Assembly: GCA_035489755.1 (NCBI GenBank)
Contig: DATGZK010000077.1
Coordinates: 1 to 64,000 of the forward strand
Source of the DNA: UBA9160 sp035489755
Lineage (GTDB): Bacteria; Myxococcota_A; UBA9160
Direction: 5' to 3'
DNA: 64,000 nt
The stretch's first letter is position 1. The number at the start of each line of letters is the position of its first letter. Positions 26,265-35,072 of the stretch are shown one piece after another. Position numbers and translations under genes: made by a program. The notes below the pieces were generated by a model. The model was not told where the DNA came from. It was given only the letters and a program-made list of their open reading frames with translations, and made no database searches.

Positions 26265-29200
26265 CAGCCGAACTCCGCCTCGCCCTCGTGCTCGTGTGCT
26301 TCCTGCTCTCGGGCTTTGCCGCCCTGCTCTATCAGACCGTCTGGACGCGGGAGTTTGCCTTTGTGTTCGGAACTTCGGAACTCGCGGTAGCCACCGTCCT
26401 CGCGGCCTACATGGCAGGACTGGCCGGGGGGGCGGCAGTGGCCGGCCGGCTCGCGCACCGCGTCCGCCGTCCTGTGCTCGCGTATGGACTGCTCGAACTC
26501 GGCATCGCGCTCTCGGCGCTGGCCGTGCCCCTCGCAGTGGGCGCCTCGACGCTATTCTATGTGGCGCTCTTCGGCGGCAAAGACGCGCCTCCAGCGTCGG
26601 GGGGCGCGGCCCAGGCCGTCTATTGCCTCGTCTCGAGCTTCGCGATCCTCTTCGTTCCGACCGCTCTCATGGGCGCAACGCTCCCGATGCTCGCGCGCCA
26701 CGCGGTTCGGCACGAGCGAGAGATCGGAGCGCGCATCGGGCTGCTCTACGCGACGAACACACTGGGGGCTGTCGCTGGCACACTGGTCGCCGCCTTCGCG
26801 CTCCTCCCGCGCCTCGGGCAGCAGCGAACCGTCCTCGTGGGAGCAGCGCTGAACGCCGGCGTCTTCGCAACCGCGGCCATCCTCGCACGGTTCGCTGCGC
26901 CGGTGGAGCCCGGGAGGGCTGCCGAGGCTGTGGCCCGCGCGCGCGGCAACGGCGCCTGGATCCTCCCGGCCGTCCTCCTCTCCGGCATCTGCTCGTTCGC
27001 GTATGAAGTTCTGTGGACTCGGCTCCTCGGCCATGTCCTCGGCGGGAGCGTCTACGCCTTTGCGACCATGCTGGCGAGCTTCCTCATCGGGATCGCCGTG
27101 GGCAGCGCAGTGGCTTCGCGTCTTGCCCGATCGCCTGGACGCGCGGCGCGCGGCTTCGCCGTCGCGCAGCTCGGCACAGCCGCCTTGTCACTGCTTGCCT
27201 TTCACGCCGTGGACAGGTTGCCCGAACTCGCACAGCGGCTCGGCGCCGGTTGGCAGGGCAGCCTCGGCGCCAACGCCGCGCTCGCAGGCTCGGTACTCCT
27301 GCCGGCCACGCTCTGCATCGGCGCGACCTTCCCCTTCGCGGTGCGCGTCCTGGCACGCGGTCCAGCCGACGCCTCGTCGGCGAGCGCACGCGTTTACGCC
27401 TGGAACACCTGCGGCGCGATTGCCGGTGCCATCGGCGCCGGCTTCTTCCTCATCCCAGCGGCCGGCTACGCAGGCTCCATGGCCGTGGCGGTCGCCGCGA
27501 ACCTCGCGCTCGCCGGAGCGGCCGCCTGGTACGCCACTCCACCGGCGCGGCCCCTCTTGGCCTTGGCCGCCCTCGGCGCCGCGCTCCTCGTCTTGTTCCC
27601 GCCGCAGACCCCTTGGCGCATGCTGCGAAGCTCTCCCTTCGAGCCCGCACCGTTGAGCGGCGACGTCACCTACTACGCTGTCGGTCGCAGTGCGACGGTG
27701 CTCCTCTTCCAGCGACCGAACGATCCTGGCTCGTGGCATCTGCGCACGAACGGCCTGCCCGAGGCCTCGATCGGCGCGCAAGGAGATCGGGCTGGCCGCT
27801 ATCCGGTCAACAGCTGGCTCTCCGTGCTGCCGGCACTGCTGCGACCCGAGGCGAAGAGTCTTGTGGTCGTCGGCCTCGGCGGCGGCCTCGCCCTCGAAGA
27901 CGTACCGGCAAGCTTCGACCGCATCGAGGTGGTCGAACTCGAGCCCGAAGTGGTGGCCGCCAACCGCTCCGTCTCCGCGCAACGACGGCGTGATCCGCTT
28001 GCCGACCCGCGCCTGCACATTCGTCTCAACGATGCCCGCGCCGCGCTTCTGCTCACCCAGGGTCGCTTCGACGCGATCGTGTCGCAGCCATCGCACCCGT
28101 GGACCGCGGGCGCATCGCACCTGTACACGCGAGAGTTCTTCTCCCTCGCGCGGGATCATCTGAGCGCGTCCGGCGTCTTCGTGCAGTGGATTGGCCTTTC
28201 TTTTGTAGACGAGTTTCTGCTGCGCAGTCTTGTGGCAACGCTCCTCGACGTCTTTCCTCACGTGCAGGTCTACCGGCCCGAGCCAGGTGCCGTGCTCTTT
28301 GTCGCCTCAGCTGCGCCGCTCGACCCGGCAGGCTCGGCAGACCGCGCCCTCGGCGCCGACCCCCTCCTTTATGCAACGCTCGGCCTCCACGAGGTCTCCG
28401 ACGTGATGCGAGCACTCGTGCTAGACGAGCAAGCCGCAAGACGCTTCGCGTTGGGTGCGCCGGTCAACACCGACGACCACAACTTCTTCGAGACGCGCTC
28501 CCCGGCAGGGCTGAGACCCTTGCGGGAGGCGGGCGTCACGCGGCTTCTCGCGCCGTTCGACCCGATGGGGCGCGAGGCAAGCGACACGAACCGGGTTCGC
28601 GACGTGCGGCGTCTTCTCGCGTCAGGGGCGATGGACCGGGCGCAGCGCGCCGCCTGGGCCATGCCAGACACCAGCCAGCGGCGCGGCGCACTCGCATTGG
28701 TAGAGAGAGCAGAGGGCCATGACGAGCGGGCCGCTGAGCTCTTGAGCGAGGCGCTGCGCCTCGATCCCGCAAACTCTGAGGCTCGCTGGGCGCTGCTGGG
28801 CTTGCGACGGGGGCCGCTGCTCGCCGGCAATGAGCGGGCTTCCCAACTCGCGCAGGGGCTCGACGACGGCGCCACAGCCGTGGTGGAGGGATGGAAGCTC
28901 GAGTCGGCCGGGCGCTCGAGTGAGATCGAGGCCCTCGAGCCACGCCTTGCGAGCGTCGCCCCGCGTAACCCCGCGTTCGCAGATGCCCTTCGCCTGCGTG
29001 CGACGTGGCGTGTGGCTAGCGGCGTCCCGGCCCGCGCTCGGGAAGCGCTCGTGCTGATGGATTGCCTCGCGCCGATCGACTCCGCACCCGGGGACGGACT
29101 GCTCCGCACGCGGGCCGCCGCGTTGGCCGGTTACCCCCGCGCGGCACTCTCCGCTGCGGGCGAGTTGGCATCTGGACTTGGCCGGATGCCGCCCGTTCGG

Positions 29201-29314
29201 GCCCGCGAGACGGCGGCAGATCTCGCGACCCTCGTGGATGCCATGAACGTTCCCCCGGAGCTGGCCGGCGCGAAGACCCGACTGCTCTCGCAGCTCGAGG
29301 CCACGCAACGCTGA
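26261..29314 (+). CDS. Membrane-fused spermidine-synthase-like protein with TPR tail
   Basis: 1017 residues. Residues 1-500 are a polytopic domain with two repeated blocks of helices (LLYQTVWTREFAFVFGTSEL and CSFAYEVLWTRLLGHVLGGS), typical of the fused membrane/spermidine-synthase family. Residues about 510-720 form a Rossmann methyltransferase-like domain: VVVGLGGGLALED, then VVELEPEVV and SHPWTAGASHLYTREFF. The last ~250 residues are TPR-like. Members of this family are widespread and poorly understood; polyamine synthesis has not been shown for the membrane-fused type. The glycine loop is good, but the usual catalytic Asp region reads QPSHPW. It is last in the operon, with an ATGA overlap. 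Confidence 0.82.
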   Translation: MTAELRLALVLVCFLLSGFAALLYQTVWTREFAFVFGTSELAVATVLAAYMAGLAGGAAVAGRLAHRVRRPVLAYGLLELGIALSALAVPLAVGASTLFYVALFGGKDAPPASGGAAQAVYCLVSSFAILFVPTALMGATLPMLARHAVRHEREIGARIGLLYATNTLGAVAGTLVAAFALLPRLGQQRTVLVGAALNAGVFATAAILARFAAPVEPGRAAEAVARARGNGAWILPAVLLSGICSFAYEVLWTRLLGHVLGGSVYAFATMLASFLIGIAVGSAVASRLARSPGRAARGFAVAQLGTAALSLLAFHAVDRLPELAQRLGAGWQGSLGANAALAGSVLLPATLCIGATFPFAVRVLARGPADASSASARVYAWNTCGAIAGAIGAGFFLIPAAGYAGSMAVAVAANLALAGAAAWYATPPARPLLALAALGAALLVLFPPQTPWRMLRSSPFEPAPLSGDVTYYAVGRSATVLLFQRPNDPGSWHLRTNGLPEASIGAQGDRAGRYPVNSWLSVLPALLRPEAKSLVVVGLGGGLALEDVPASFDRIEVVELEPEVVAANRSVSAQRRRDPLADPRLHIRLNDARAALLLTQGRFDAIVSQPSHPWTAGASHLYTREFFSLARDHLSASGVFVQWIGLSFVDEFLLRSLVATLLDVFPHVQVYRPEPGAVLFVASAAPLDPAGSADRALGADPLLYATLGLHEVSDVMRALVLDEQAARRFALGAPVNTDDHNFFETRSPAGLRPLREAGVTRLLAPFDPMGREASDTNRVRDVRRLLASGAMDRAQRAAWAMPDTSQRRGALALVERAEGHDERAAELLSEALRLDPANSEARWALLGLRRGPLLAGNERASQLAQGLDDGATAVVEGWKLESAGRSSEIEALEPRLASVAPRNPAFADALRLRATWRVASGVPARAREALVLMDCLAPIDSAPGDGLLRTRAAALAGYPRAALSAAGELASGLGRMPPVRARETAADLATLVDAMNVPPELAGAKTRLLSQLEATQR

Positions 29315-29641
29315 GCCTCTCACACGAATCGAGGGACCCCGCCGCGTTTACCGAAAGGCGCGGGATGCCGATGAGCAGCCGCCCTGCTCGAAGGCGACAC
29401 GCAGCGGTGCGAGATTCGAATGATCGCGCCGCCCTGATCCTGAGCGGAGGCGGCGCCTGTCTCGAACGATCTTCGGTCGGGGCCGCGTCGCGAGGATGCG
29501 TCCCGGCGCGGCCAGACAACACGGGTCGTCCGGTCGAGGACCCGATTTGCGCAAGCGCAGCCCGCGCAAGGCGCTCTTCCAGGTTCTCGCAAATCGTCAG
29601 CTCTGTTCGTCCAGCGGGGCCGCCCCGAGAAACGTCCAGGC
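29315..29641. other. Gene-free region downstream of the operon, containing repeat copy 1
   Basis: This 327-bp convergent gap separates the spermidine-synthase-like gene from the leftward methyltransferase gene. It has lower coding character than its surroundings. It holds the first copy of the 21-bp repeat (29458-29478). No gene or clear terminator was seen. Confidence 0.5.
29458..29478 (+). repeat. 21-bp direct repeat, copy 1
   Basis: Identical over 21 bases to 31786-31806, beginning TGTCTCGAACG and ending CTTCGGTC. A CCGCGTCGCG match follows in both copies, 4 nt after this copy and about 26 nt after the other. The two copies bracket the GT2/methyltransferase pair in the same orientation. 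Confidence 0.7.
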
Positions 29642-30352
29642 TTATCGGGACGCCAGCACTGAATATTGGGCGCCCAGAGGGACTCGCAGCAAGAGAGGTT
29701 CGAGCGGCCGGAAGAACCTTAGCGGGCGGGGAAAATAAAACAGATAGCCGGTCTCGATCGGCTTGAGCGACGCGGAGCGGAGACGCCGGCGGATCTCTTG
29801 CGGCCCGACGGAGCGCGTGCCGCGGTCGAACGGAATCCGCGCCATCACCATCCGGGTGCCTGGATTCCACGGATTGTTCTCGAACACTGCAGCCATCCCT
29901 TCCGGCGCAACCAGGGCGGCAACCGCCGCGAAGAGCTGCGGGCGCTGATTCGACGGCACATGGTGCACCACGCCGTTCATGTGGATCAGGTCCGCGGTGC
30001 CCGCGATTGTGGATCCAAAGCCTTCCAGCGTTGCAAACGAAATGCGCGGTGCGGTGTATTCACTTCGCGCGCGCTCGATGCATCGGGGAGAGGGATCGAG
30101 GCCCAGCACCTCCGCACCTGAGAACATCTCCGCGATCAGCGCCGTCACATCTCCCACTCCGCAGCCGTAATCAATGATCCGTGTGGGTTCGGGGCGTGCC
30201 ATGGCTTGCCAGCGTTCCCGCAGATGGGTGAGCCGACCCCTGGCGTAGAACTCCTTCGACTCTCCCGAGAGTCGGAGGCCCTCCCTCAGTTGCGACTCGT
30301 AGTCGCCGGCATGCGAGTCGAATGCTCGGTCCGAAAGCGGCTGCTGGCTCAC
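29642..30352 (-). CDS. Class I SAM-dependent methyltransferase
   Basis: 236 residues. The SAM-binding glycine loop is IIDYGCGVGDVT (61-67 region), followed by the acidic GLDPSPR and DLIHMNGVVHHVP in the region of motifs IV and V. The start is GTG at 30352, overlapping the stop of the glycosyltransferase gene as GTGA; the longer frame upstream of it reads through that gene and is not real. The FDSHAGDYESQL opening is common in methyltransferases from polysaccharide and lipid-glycan clusters. Coupling to the GT2 gene suggests that it methylates the same product or carrier, but the substrate is unknown. Confidence 0.85.
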   Translation of the reverse strand: MSQQPLSDRAFDSHAGDYESQLREGLRLSGESKEFYARGRLTHLRERWQAMARPEPTRIIDYGCGVGDVTALIAEMFSGAEVLGLDPSPRCIERARSEYTAPRISFATLEGFGSTIAGTADLIHMNGVVHHVPSNQRPQLFAAVAALVAPEGMAAVFENNPWNPGTRMVMARIPFDRGTRSVGPQEIRRRLRSASLKPIETGYLFYFPRPLRFFRPLEPLLLRVPLGAQYSVLASR

Positions 30353-31632
30353 GCGGGGTCGTCTCCCAGGTCGGTAGACCCGAAAGGCTTGGCGCCAATC
30401 GCGGGGCTGGCACGACGCACTCGATGGGGTGGATGCACTCCCGATGCCCCTTGTCGCTGCATTTGGATGAGGTCGAGCATGTTGAGCAGGAAAGTTGCGG
30501 TGCCGAGGGCCGCGGCCAGGACGAGAAGGAGTGAAGCGAGCATTACGCGGGACCAGTGGATGGTCACATGCCCGGTCGTCGCGTACTCCGCGATACCCCG
30601 AACCGTGAGAGCGAGCGCGCACGCGACGAGAAATGCCCCGATCAAGCGGCGTCCACGGCGCGTGAAAAGGCGCGAGATCAGCGCGGTGATACCGCGGTCG
30701 CTGGGCGGCCTATCATGTGCGGTGGCCGCGATGCGCTCGGCTACCACCGCGCTCGAGACAAGCAGCGCAACCATCGTCGCAACCAGCGACGTCAACATAA
30801 TTCGGTAAATCATCCATTCTTCGAGCCGGGAGTGTCGCAAGTAGAAGACAGTCGGCTCGAGCCCCACCCAGAACGAAACCACCGCCCCGAGGAAGGAAAC
30901 TACGAGGAGCGGCCGTGCAGGGCGATAGCACATGGCGGCCTGAATGATCGAGATCAAAAAGCGGAAACCGTCCCGCACCACAGAGAGTTTCGAGCCGCCG
31001 ACGCGCTCGGCGTAGGGCATCGGGACCTCGACAAGCTTGAGCTTCCCCTCGAGCAGCACGCGCGCGGTCATGGCCGGCGTAAAATGGAGACCATCCGGTA
31101 AAGGATAGAGATCTAGGAGGCAACTCCGTCGGAGAACGCGCATGCCACTCGCCGTGTCGCCGATGATACGGCGGCTGAGGAGCCCGAGGATCAAAGCGAA
31201 GATCAGGTTCCCCAGCCGACGTATTCGCGGCATTAGGCTCCCTGCATTCATGCGCGAACCAAGAGCCACATCGGCACCCTCGCGATCGAGCGCATGGCAA
31301 AGATCTACAAAGAAGTGCGGATCGCAAGTCCCATCGGCATCGATGAAGCCGAGGAGGTCTCCCCGAGCGAGCTCAAATCCGCACTTGATCGCAGCTCCAT
31401 ACCCCCGGTTCCGCTCGAACGTGATCACGGTGACATCTTCGAAGGAACAGGCGATCGCCTCCGTACGGTCGGTGGAGCCGTCGCTCACAACCAGGATCTC
31501 GACGTCCGAGAGCCCCACCTCCGAGAGGAGCGCGGGACGCGCTTCGAGGCAGCGCCGAATCGTGCTGCCGATCGCACCCTCCTCGTTGAGGGCCGGGATC
31601 ACGATGGAGAGAATCGGACCCACCGAACGCAT
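30349..31632 (-). CDS. GT2 polyprenyl-phosphate glycosyltransferase-like protein
   Basis: 427 residues. The GT-A domain covers about residues 8-230: SIVIPALNEEG, VVSDGSTDRT and the DxD metal site GFIDADG (D98, D100). At least four helices follow. This resembles the DPM1/Alg5 type that puts a sugar from a nucleotide donor onto a polyprenyl phosphate, giving the donor that GT-C enzymes use. The ATG at 31632 has AGGGAGG upstream; the open frame continuing upstream is not coding-like. It is coupled to the methyltransferase by GTGA. The sugar identity cannot be predicted. The pair is bracketed by a 21-bp direct repeat. Confidence 0.85.
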   Translation of the reverse strand: MRSVGPILSIVIPALNEEGAIGSTIRRCLEARPALLSEVGLSDVEILVVSDGSTDRTEAIACSFEDVTVITFERNRGYGAAIKCGFELARGDLLGFIDADGTCDPHFFVDLCHALDREGADVALGSRMNAGSLMPRIRRLGNLIFALILGLLSRRIIGDTASGMRVLRRSCLLDLYPLPDGLHFTPAMTARVLLEGKLKLVEVPMPYAERVGGSKLSVVRDGFRFLISIIQAAMCYRPARPLLVVSFLGAVVSFWVGLEPTVFYLRHSRLEEWMIYRIMLTSLVATMVALLVSSAVVAERIAATAHDRPPSDRGITALISRLFTRRGRRLIGAFLVACALALTVRGIAEYATTGHVTIHWSRVMLASLLLVLAAALGTATFLLNMLDLIQMQRQGASGVHPPHRVRRASPAIGAKPFGSTDLGDDPA

Positions 31633-31785
31633 CAGCGCCTCCCTGAGAGCAGCCGTCGGCGCGGTCGAAGGGCTGCGCGAGCCAAGAACCGCAGCCCATA
31701 CGCCCGATCGAACTCTACCCAATCGCGTCCGATGGCGGGGAGACGCCCACCGCCCCGCAAGGGTCACTTTGCCGATTCCGCGCCT

Positions 31786-31806
31786 TGTCTCGAACGATCT
31801 TCGGTC
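31786..31806 (+). repeat. 21-bp direct repeat, copy 2
   Basis: Second copy of the repeat at 29458-29478, in the same orientation. It lies in the 240-bp gap upstream of the GT2 gene and downstream of the next leftward GT-C gene. The shared CCGCGTCGCG segment starts about 26 nt later, so this copy may contain an insertion relative to copy 1. Confidence 0.7.
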
Positions 31807-31872
31807 CGAGGTGTGGAGCGCTTGCTCAGGGTCCGCGTCGCGGCATCGAAGATGGATCGGCTGCCGTCGCGG

Positions 31873-33708
31873 TCACGGTGGGATCTCTGCCGCAGGGGCT
31901 CGCAGATCGATCAGGACCCAGATCCTTCCGCCGCGAGCACGCAGGGGGCGCGGATCGGGGCGCACGGCGGCGCGCCCCGTCCTCAGCCACGCGTCCACGG
32001 CGGGGTTTCCAATCGTGCCGTCCGTGCGCCACGAGGGCGCAGCGTCGAGGACGAGCGAGCGCACGCCGCGAGCCCGAAGTAGGGCCAGCAGCTCGTCTGG
32101 CGGCGTCTGCCGCCCAAGCACGCGTTCGAAGAAGATCTCTCCGTTTCGCTCCCAGTTGAGCACGTAGACCGGTTTCGGCATCCACGCGACGGCGCCGCCC
32201 GGGATTGCCACCACGGGCTCCGCTCTGCGCACGACCTCACGGAGCGCAGCCTGATCCGGGAACACCGCCGCCTCGTAGGCCGCGGGGTTCCGCAGCGCCG
32301 GGATCCGCGGCCCGTAGCGAAGCGCCACGACTGCGCTGTGGTGCAAAAGGAGTACGGCGATCACCACAGCCAGCGTCCGCCGCGCCACAACACCGGAGCG
32401 TGCAAGGCGAGCGCCGCCCACCGCGGCGGCCACAGCCACGAAAGGGAGGAGCGGCGCGCCGAAGCGCAACGCCGGCATGAACACCACTTGCAGCGCGAAG
32501 AGCGCCATGAGCGTTGCCACGAGGGTTGCGGTCGGGCGGGAGAACCGATGCCACGCGAGCGGGGTGAGTGCGAGCGGCAGCGCACCGACAAGACCGCTCA
32601 CGTGCGGATTGCGACCGAAGCCGAGCGAGAGCAGGTAGCGAGGGAATCGGCTGGCGAGACTCGGCGTCGGGAAGTCCGTTGTGAGCCGCAGCTGGCGAAG
32701 GCCAAGATGTTCGGGGGTAGTGGCGCCAGCCCCGAGCCACCCCGCAAAGAATGGAAAGAACGGGTTCCCCGTCGTGAGTGCGCTCTTCAGCAGCCACGGC
32801 GTGACCAACGCCCCTGTAAGCGCGGCGCACGCGACAACTCGCCGCAGCGTCACAGGGCGACCCCCGAGCGTGACAAGCGCGAGCACGGCGGGCACGAGCG
32901 CACCTGTGTGGAGCTTCGCGTTCGCTGCGAAGGCCAGGGCGACCGCGCAGGCCACAAGCGTGCGCGCCTCGCCTCCACGGTTCCAACGATCCGCCAAGAG
33001 GAGCGCAGTGAAGCCGTAAGCGCCCACCCCAAGGTCGACGTATGTGGATGGGGCATTTTCGAGCGTGAAGGGGGCCATTAGCGTGAAGAGCCCCGCTAGG
33101 GCGGCCGCGCCCGGCGAGGCGCGGCGCCGTGTCTCCCCGCGGATCAACGCCGCTAGCGCGGCCGCGAAGCAGGCGGACACCGAAGCCGCGGCGTCTGGCT
33201 CGCCTGCAGCCACGGCCGGGATGTAGAGCAAGTCGACCCCGGCGCGGAACTCCGCGTCGAGCATCCCCGGCAGCGCGCGGATTGGCCCCCGGCTCCACGC
33301 CTGCACCATGGGCAGGTGATACTCGAACCCGTCCCAGAAAGTATTCGGGCCGAGTGCAGCCACGAAGGTGATAACGGCCAGCCCGAGGGTCGCGGCGTCG
33401 ACGGCTCGCGACCACCTCGGAGCAGCCTCGCAGCTCGGCGATTGCGCCACGACCCCGCGCAGACGCGGGAGACCGGCAAGGGCCACGAGTGCCAAAAAGC
33501 CGAGCGGGACCGGCACGTCGGCGAGGCGAAGCACGAGGATGGCGAGGGAAGCTGCACCACTCCCGAACACGAAGGCCAGCGCGAGCCGCTCGCTTCCCGT
33601 CGCCGCCAGCCGCAACGGGCCGAGCAGCCAGAGGCCCACGGCGAGGTAGGCAAGATTCGGAACAAGGCCGGCGGCGAACAGCGACGCGAGCCCAAGCGCG
33701 CTTCTCAC
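31873..33708 (-). CDS. GT-C family membrane protein with WDGFEYH motif
   Basis: 611 residues with about 13 helices. The first large periplasmic loop is GPNTFWDGFEYHLPMVQAW (D126, E129, H131), placed after several helices rather than after the first. That is a pattern of a broad bacterial GT-C subgroup. A soluble tail of about 130 residues ends the protein (VLGRQTPPDELLALLRARGV). The GTG start at 33708 overlaps the stop of a small membrane-protein ORF as GTGA; the longer frame upstream would overlap that ORF completely. GC at third positions is high throughout. The sugar and acceptor are unknown. Confidence 0.75.
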   Translation of the reverse strand: MRSALGLASLFAAGLVPNLAYLAVGLWLLGPLRLAATGSERLALAFVFGSGAASLAILVLRLADVPVPLGFLALVALAGLPRLRGVVAQSPSCEAAPRWSRAVDAATLGLAVITFVAALGPNTFWDGFEYHLPMVQAWSRGPIRALPGMLDAEFRAGVDLLYIPAVAAGEPDAAASVSACFAAALAALIRGETRRRASPGAAALAGLFTLMAPFTLENAPSTYVDLGVGAYGFTALLLADRWNRGGEARTLVACAVALAFAANAKLHTGALVPAVLALVTLGGRPVTLRRVVACAALTGALVTPWLLKSALTTGNPFFPFFAGWLGAGATTPEHLGLRQLRLTTDFPTPSLASRFPRYLLSLGFGRNPHVSGLVGALPLALTPLAWHRFSRPTATLVATLMALFALQVVFMPALRFGAPLLPFVAVAAAVGGARLARSGVVARRTLAVVIAVLLLHHSAVVALRYGPRIPALRNPAAYEAAVFPDQAALREVVRRAEPVVAIPGGAVAWMPKPVYVLNWERNGEIFFERVLGRQTPPDELLALLRARGVRSLVLDAAPSWRTDGTIGNPAVDAWLRTGRAAVRPDPRPLRARGGRIWVLIDLRAPAAEIPP

Positions 33709-33833
33709 GGCACGAGCGCGCGACCGAACTCCCGCGTCGCGAGGTAGAGGAGCGTCACGCTTACCACCCACACCAGCGCGAGTGCCAGGCGGAGTCCGCG
33801 CAGCGGAGGCAGTTCATGCGCAGAACGCTGCAT
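33705..33833 (-). CDS. Small single-helix membrane protein coupled to the GT-C gene
   Basis: 42 residues from ATG 33833. One clear transmembrane segment (LALALVWVVSVTLLYLA) sits between a short polar N-terminus and TREFGRALVP. The stop overlaps the GTG of the GT-C gene as GTGA, the same coupling used by at least six certain gene pairs in this window. Third codon positions are strongly GC from about codon 12 onward, as in real genes here. There is no obvious ribosome site. It could be an accessory subunit of the GT-C protein. It is below usual annotation length limits, so I rate it as likely but unproven. Confidence 0.5.
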   Translation of the reverse strand: MQRSAHELPPLRGLRLALALVWVVSVTLLYLATREFGRALVP

Positions 33834-33914
33834 GCGTGCAGCGTAGCCAAGCCTGCCCCGGCGCTCGCCTGGGCGGCTGGCGGTGCGTATCCCCCCATCG
33901 CACACTCCGTGGCG

Positions 33915-35072
33915 ATGGACTCCCCTCCGCCGAGCGGTCGCTGGCTGCCGTTCGCTGCTTTCGGGATCGGGCTTGTAGCGTCGCTCACGCTCGCCGAGGT
34001 GGTTCTCCGCGTCGTGCGGCCCGCGCAGCTCTCGCGCATCGAGTATCCGTGCATCTACGAACCTGATGCCGAGATCGGATTTCGCTACATCCCGGGATCG
34101 AGCGGACGTGTCTCGGGCCACTTCGAGATCAACAACTGGGTTGAGATCAACTCGCTGGGTTTCTACGACGAGGAGCCACTTCCCCCCGAACGTTCGGATC
34201 TGCGCGTGCTCGCGGTCGGAGATTCTTTCACCGCCGCCATGAATGTGCCGCGCGCGGACGTCTGGACGGCGGTTACGGAACGTGAGCTCCGGACACGCGG
34301 CTTTCCGACGGCCGATGTCGTGAACCTCGGGATCGATGGCACAGGGACCGACGTGCACGTGCGACTCATGGAGCGCTTCGTGCCGCGCCTGCGGCCACAG
34401 GTGGTCGTGCTGGCCTTCTATGGCAATGATTATCTCGACGTGCAGACCGGGCGGTTCACTCGCGAGTGTTGGCGGGGAACCGTGCTGTCCTACCAGACGA
34501 CGGCCCAACGGGACGCGCTCCGCGAGCGCGCGGACGCCTTGGCCGAGGCCCGGGTCCGCCGCTTCTTGTTCGACCACTTCTTTGTGGCGCGCCTCGTAGC
34601 CTATCTCTCCGGTGGCGTCCTCAACCCATACCGCCTGAACTTTCTGCAGCCGCGCCTCGCAGAGCTCGGCCTCGACGCGGCGGTGATCGCCTCGCGCCTG
34701 CCCTGGGTTACAGAGGTCCTCGATCGCCTTGAGCGCGTCGGCGCCGAGTGCGACTGTCGGCTTCTCATCGCACCCGTACCCGCACGCATCGATCTGGAGG
34801 GGAGCCTCGCCGTTTTCCGCAGCCAGGTCGGTTTGCGCCGGTTCGACGTGGTCGACGTCGCTCCCGTTCTGCGCGCGGCCCTCGCGCGCGACCGGCTGTC
34901 GCCCAACGACCTTTTCTTCGTCCACGACGATCATCTCAATGCCTATGGCAACCGCCTCTACGGCGAGGCGGTCGCCGCCGCAATTCTGCGACGCGTCGGT
35001 GCGACACCAGGAGTCTCAGCGGGCTCAAGGGGTGGGCTTGTCTCCCGCCCATCCTCGGCAACGTCACCGTGA
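33915..35072 (+). CDS. Membrane-anchored SGNH hydrolase (second copy)
   Basis: 385 residues. An N-terminal helix (about 11-29) is followed by a periplasmic SGNH fold: LAVGDSFTAAMNVP (S104), NLGIDGTGTD (Gly block), FYGNDYLDV (Asn block) and HDDHLNAYGN (Asp-His block). An ALGX/DltD-like acyl transfer or an esterase activity on envelope glycans is plausible. ATG 33915 is chosen because the frame upstream is rich in Arg and Ala, unlike the protein. Its stop overlaps the signal-peptidase-like gene as GTGA. It is only loosely similar to the SGNH protein at 25 kb, so an independent origin is likely. Confidence 0.85.
   Translation: MDSPPPSGRWLPFAAFGIGLVASLTLAEVVLRVVRPAQLSRIEYPCIYEPDAEIGFRYIPGSSGRVSGHFEINNWVEINSLGFYDEEPLPPERSDLRVLAVGDSFTAAMNVPRADVWTAVTERELRTRGFPTADVVNLGIDGTGTDVHVRLMERFVPRLRPQVVVLAFYGNDYLDVQTGRFTRECWRGTVLSYQTTAQRDALRERADALAEARVRRFLFDHFFVARLVAYLSGGVLNPYRLNFLQPRLAELGLDAAVIASRLPWVTEVLDRLERVGAECDCRLLIAPVPARIDLEGSLAVFRSQVGLRRFDVVDVAPVLRAALARDRLSPNDLFFVHDDHLNAYGNRLYGEAVAAAILRRVGATPGVSAGSRGGLVSRPSSATSP

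Noticed and set aside
16310..29314. Exosortase or EPS backbone genes near the PEP-CTERM and PrsT-like genes
   Set aside because: I looked for an 8-helix exosortase with Cys/Arg/His motifs and for priming transferases; none is present, so this is not the exosortase locus itself.
29405..29430. tRNA-like TTCGAAT loop
   Set aside because: No matching acceptor, anticodon or D-arm sequence around it.
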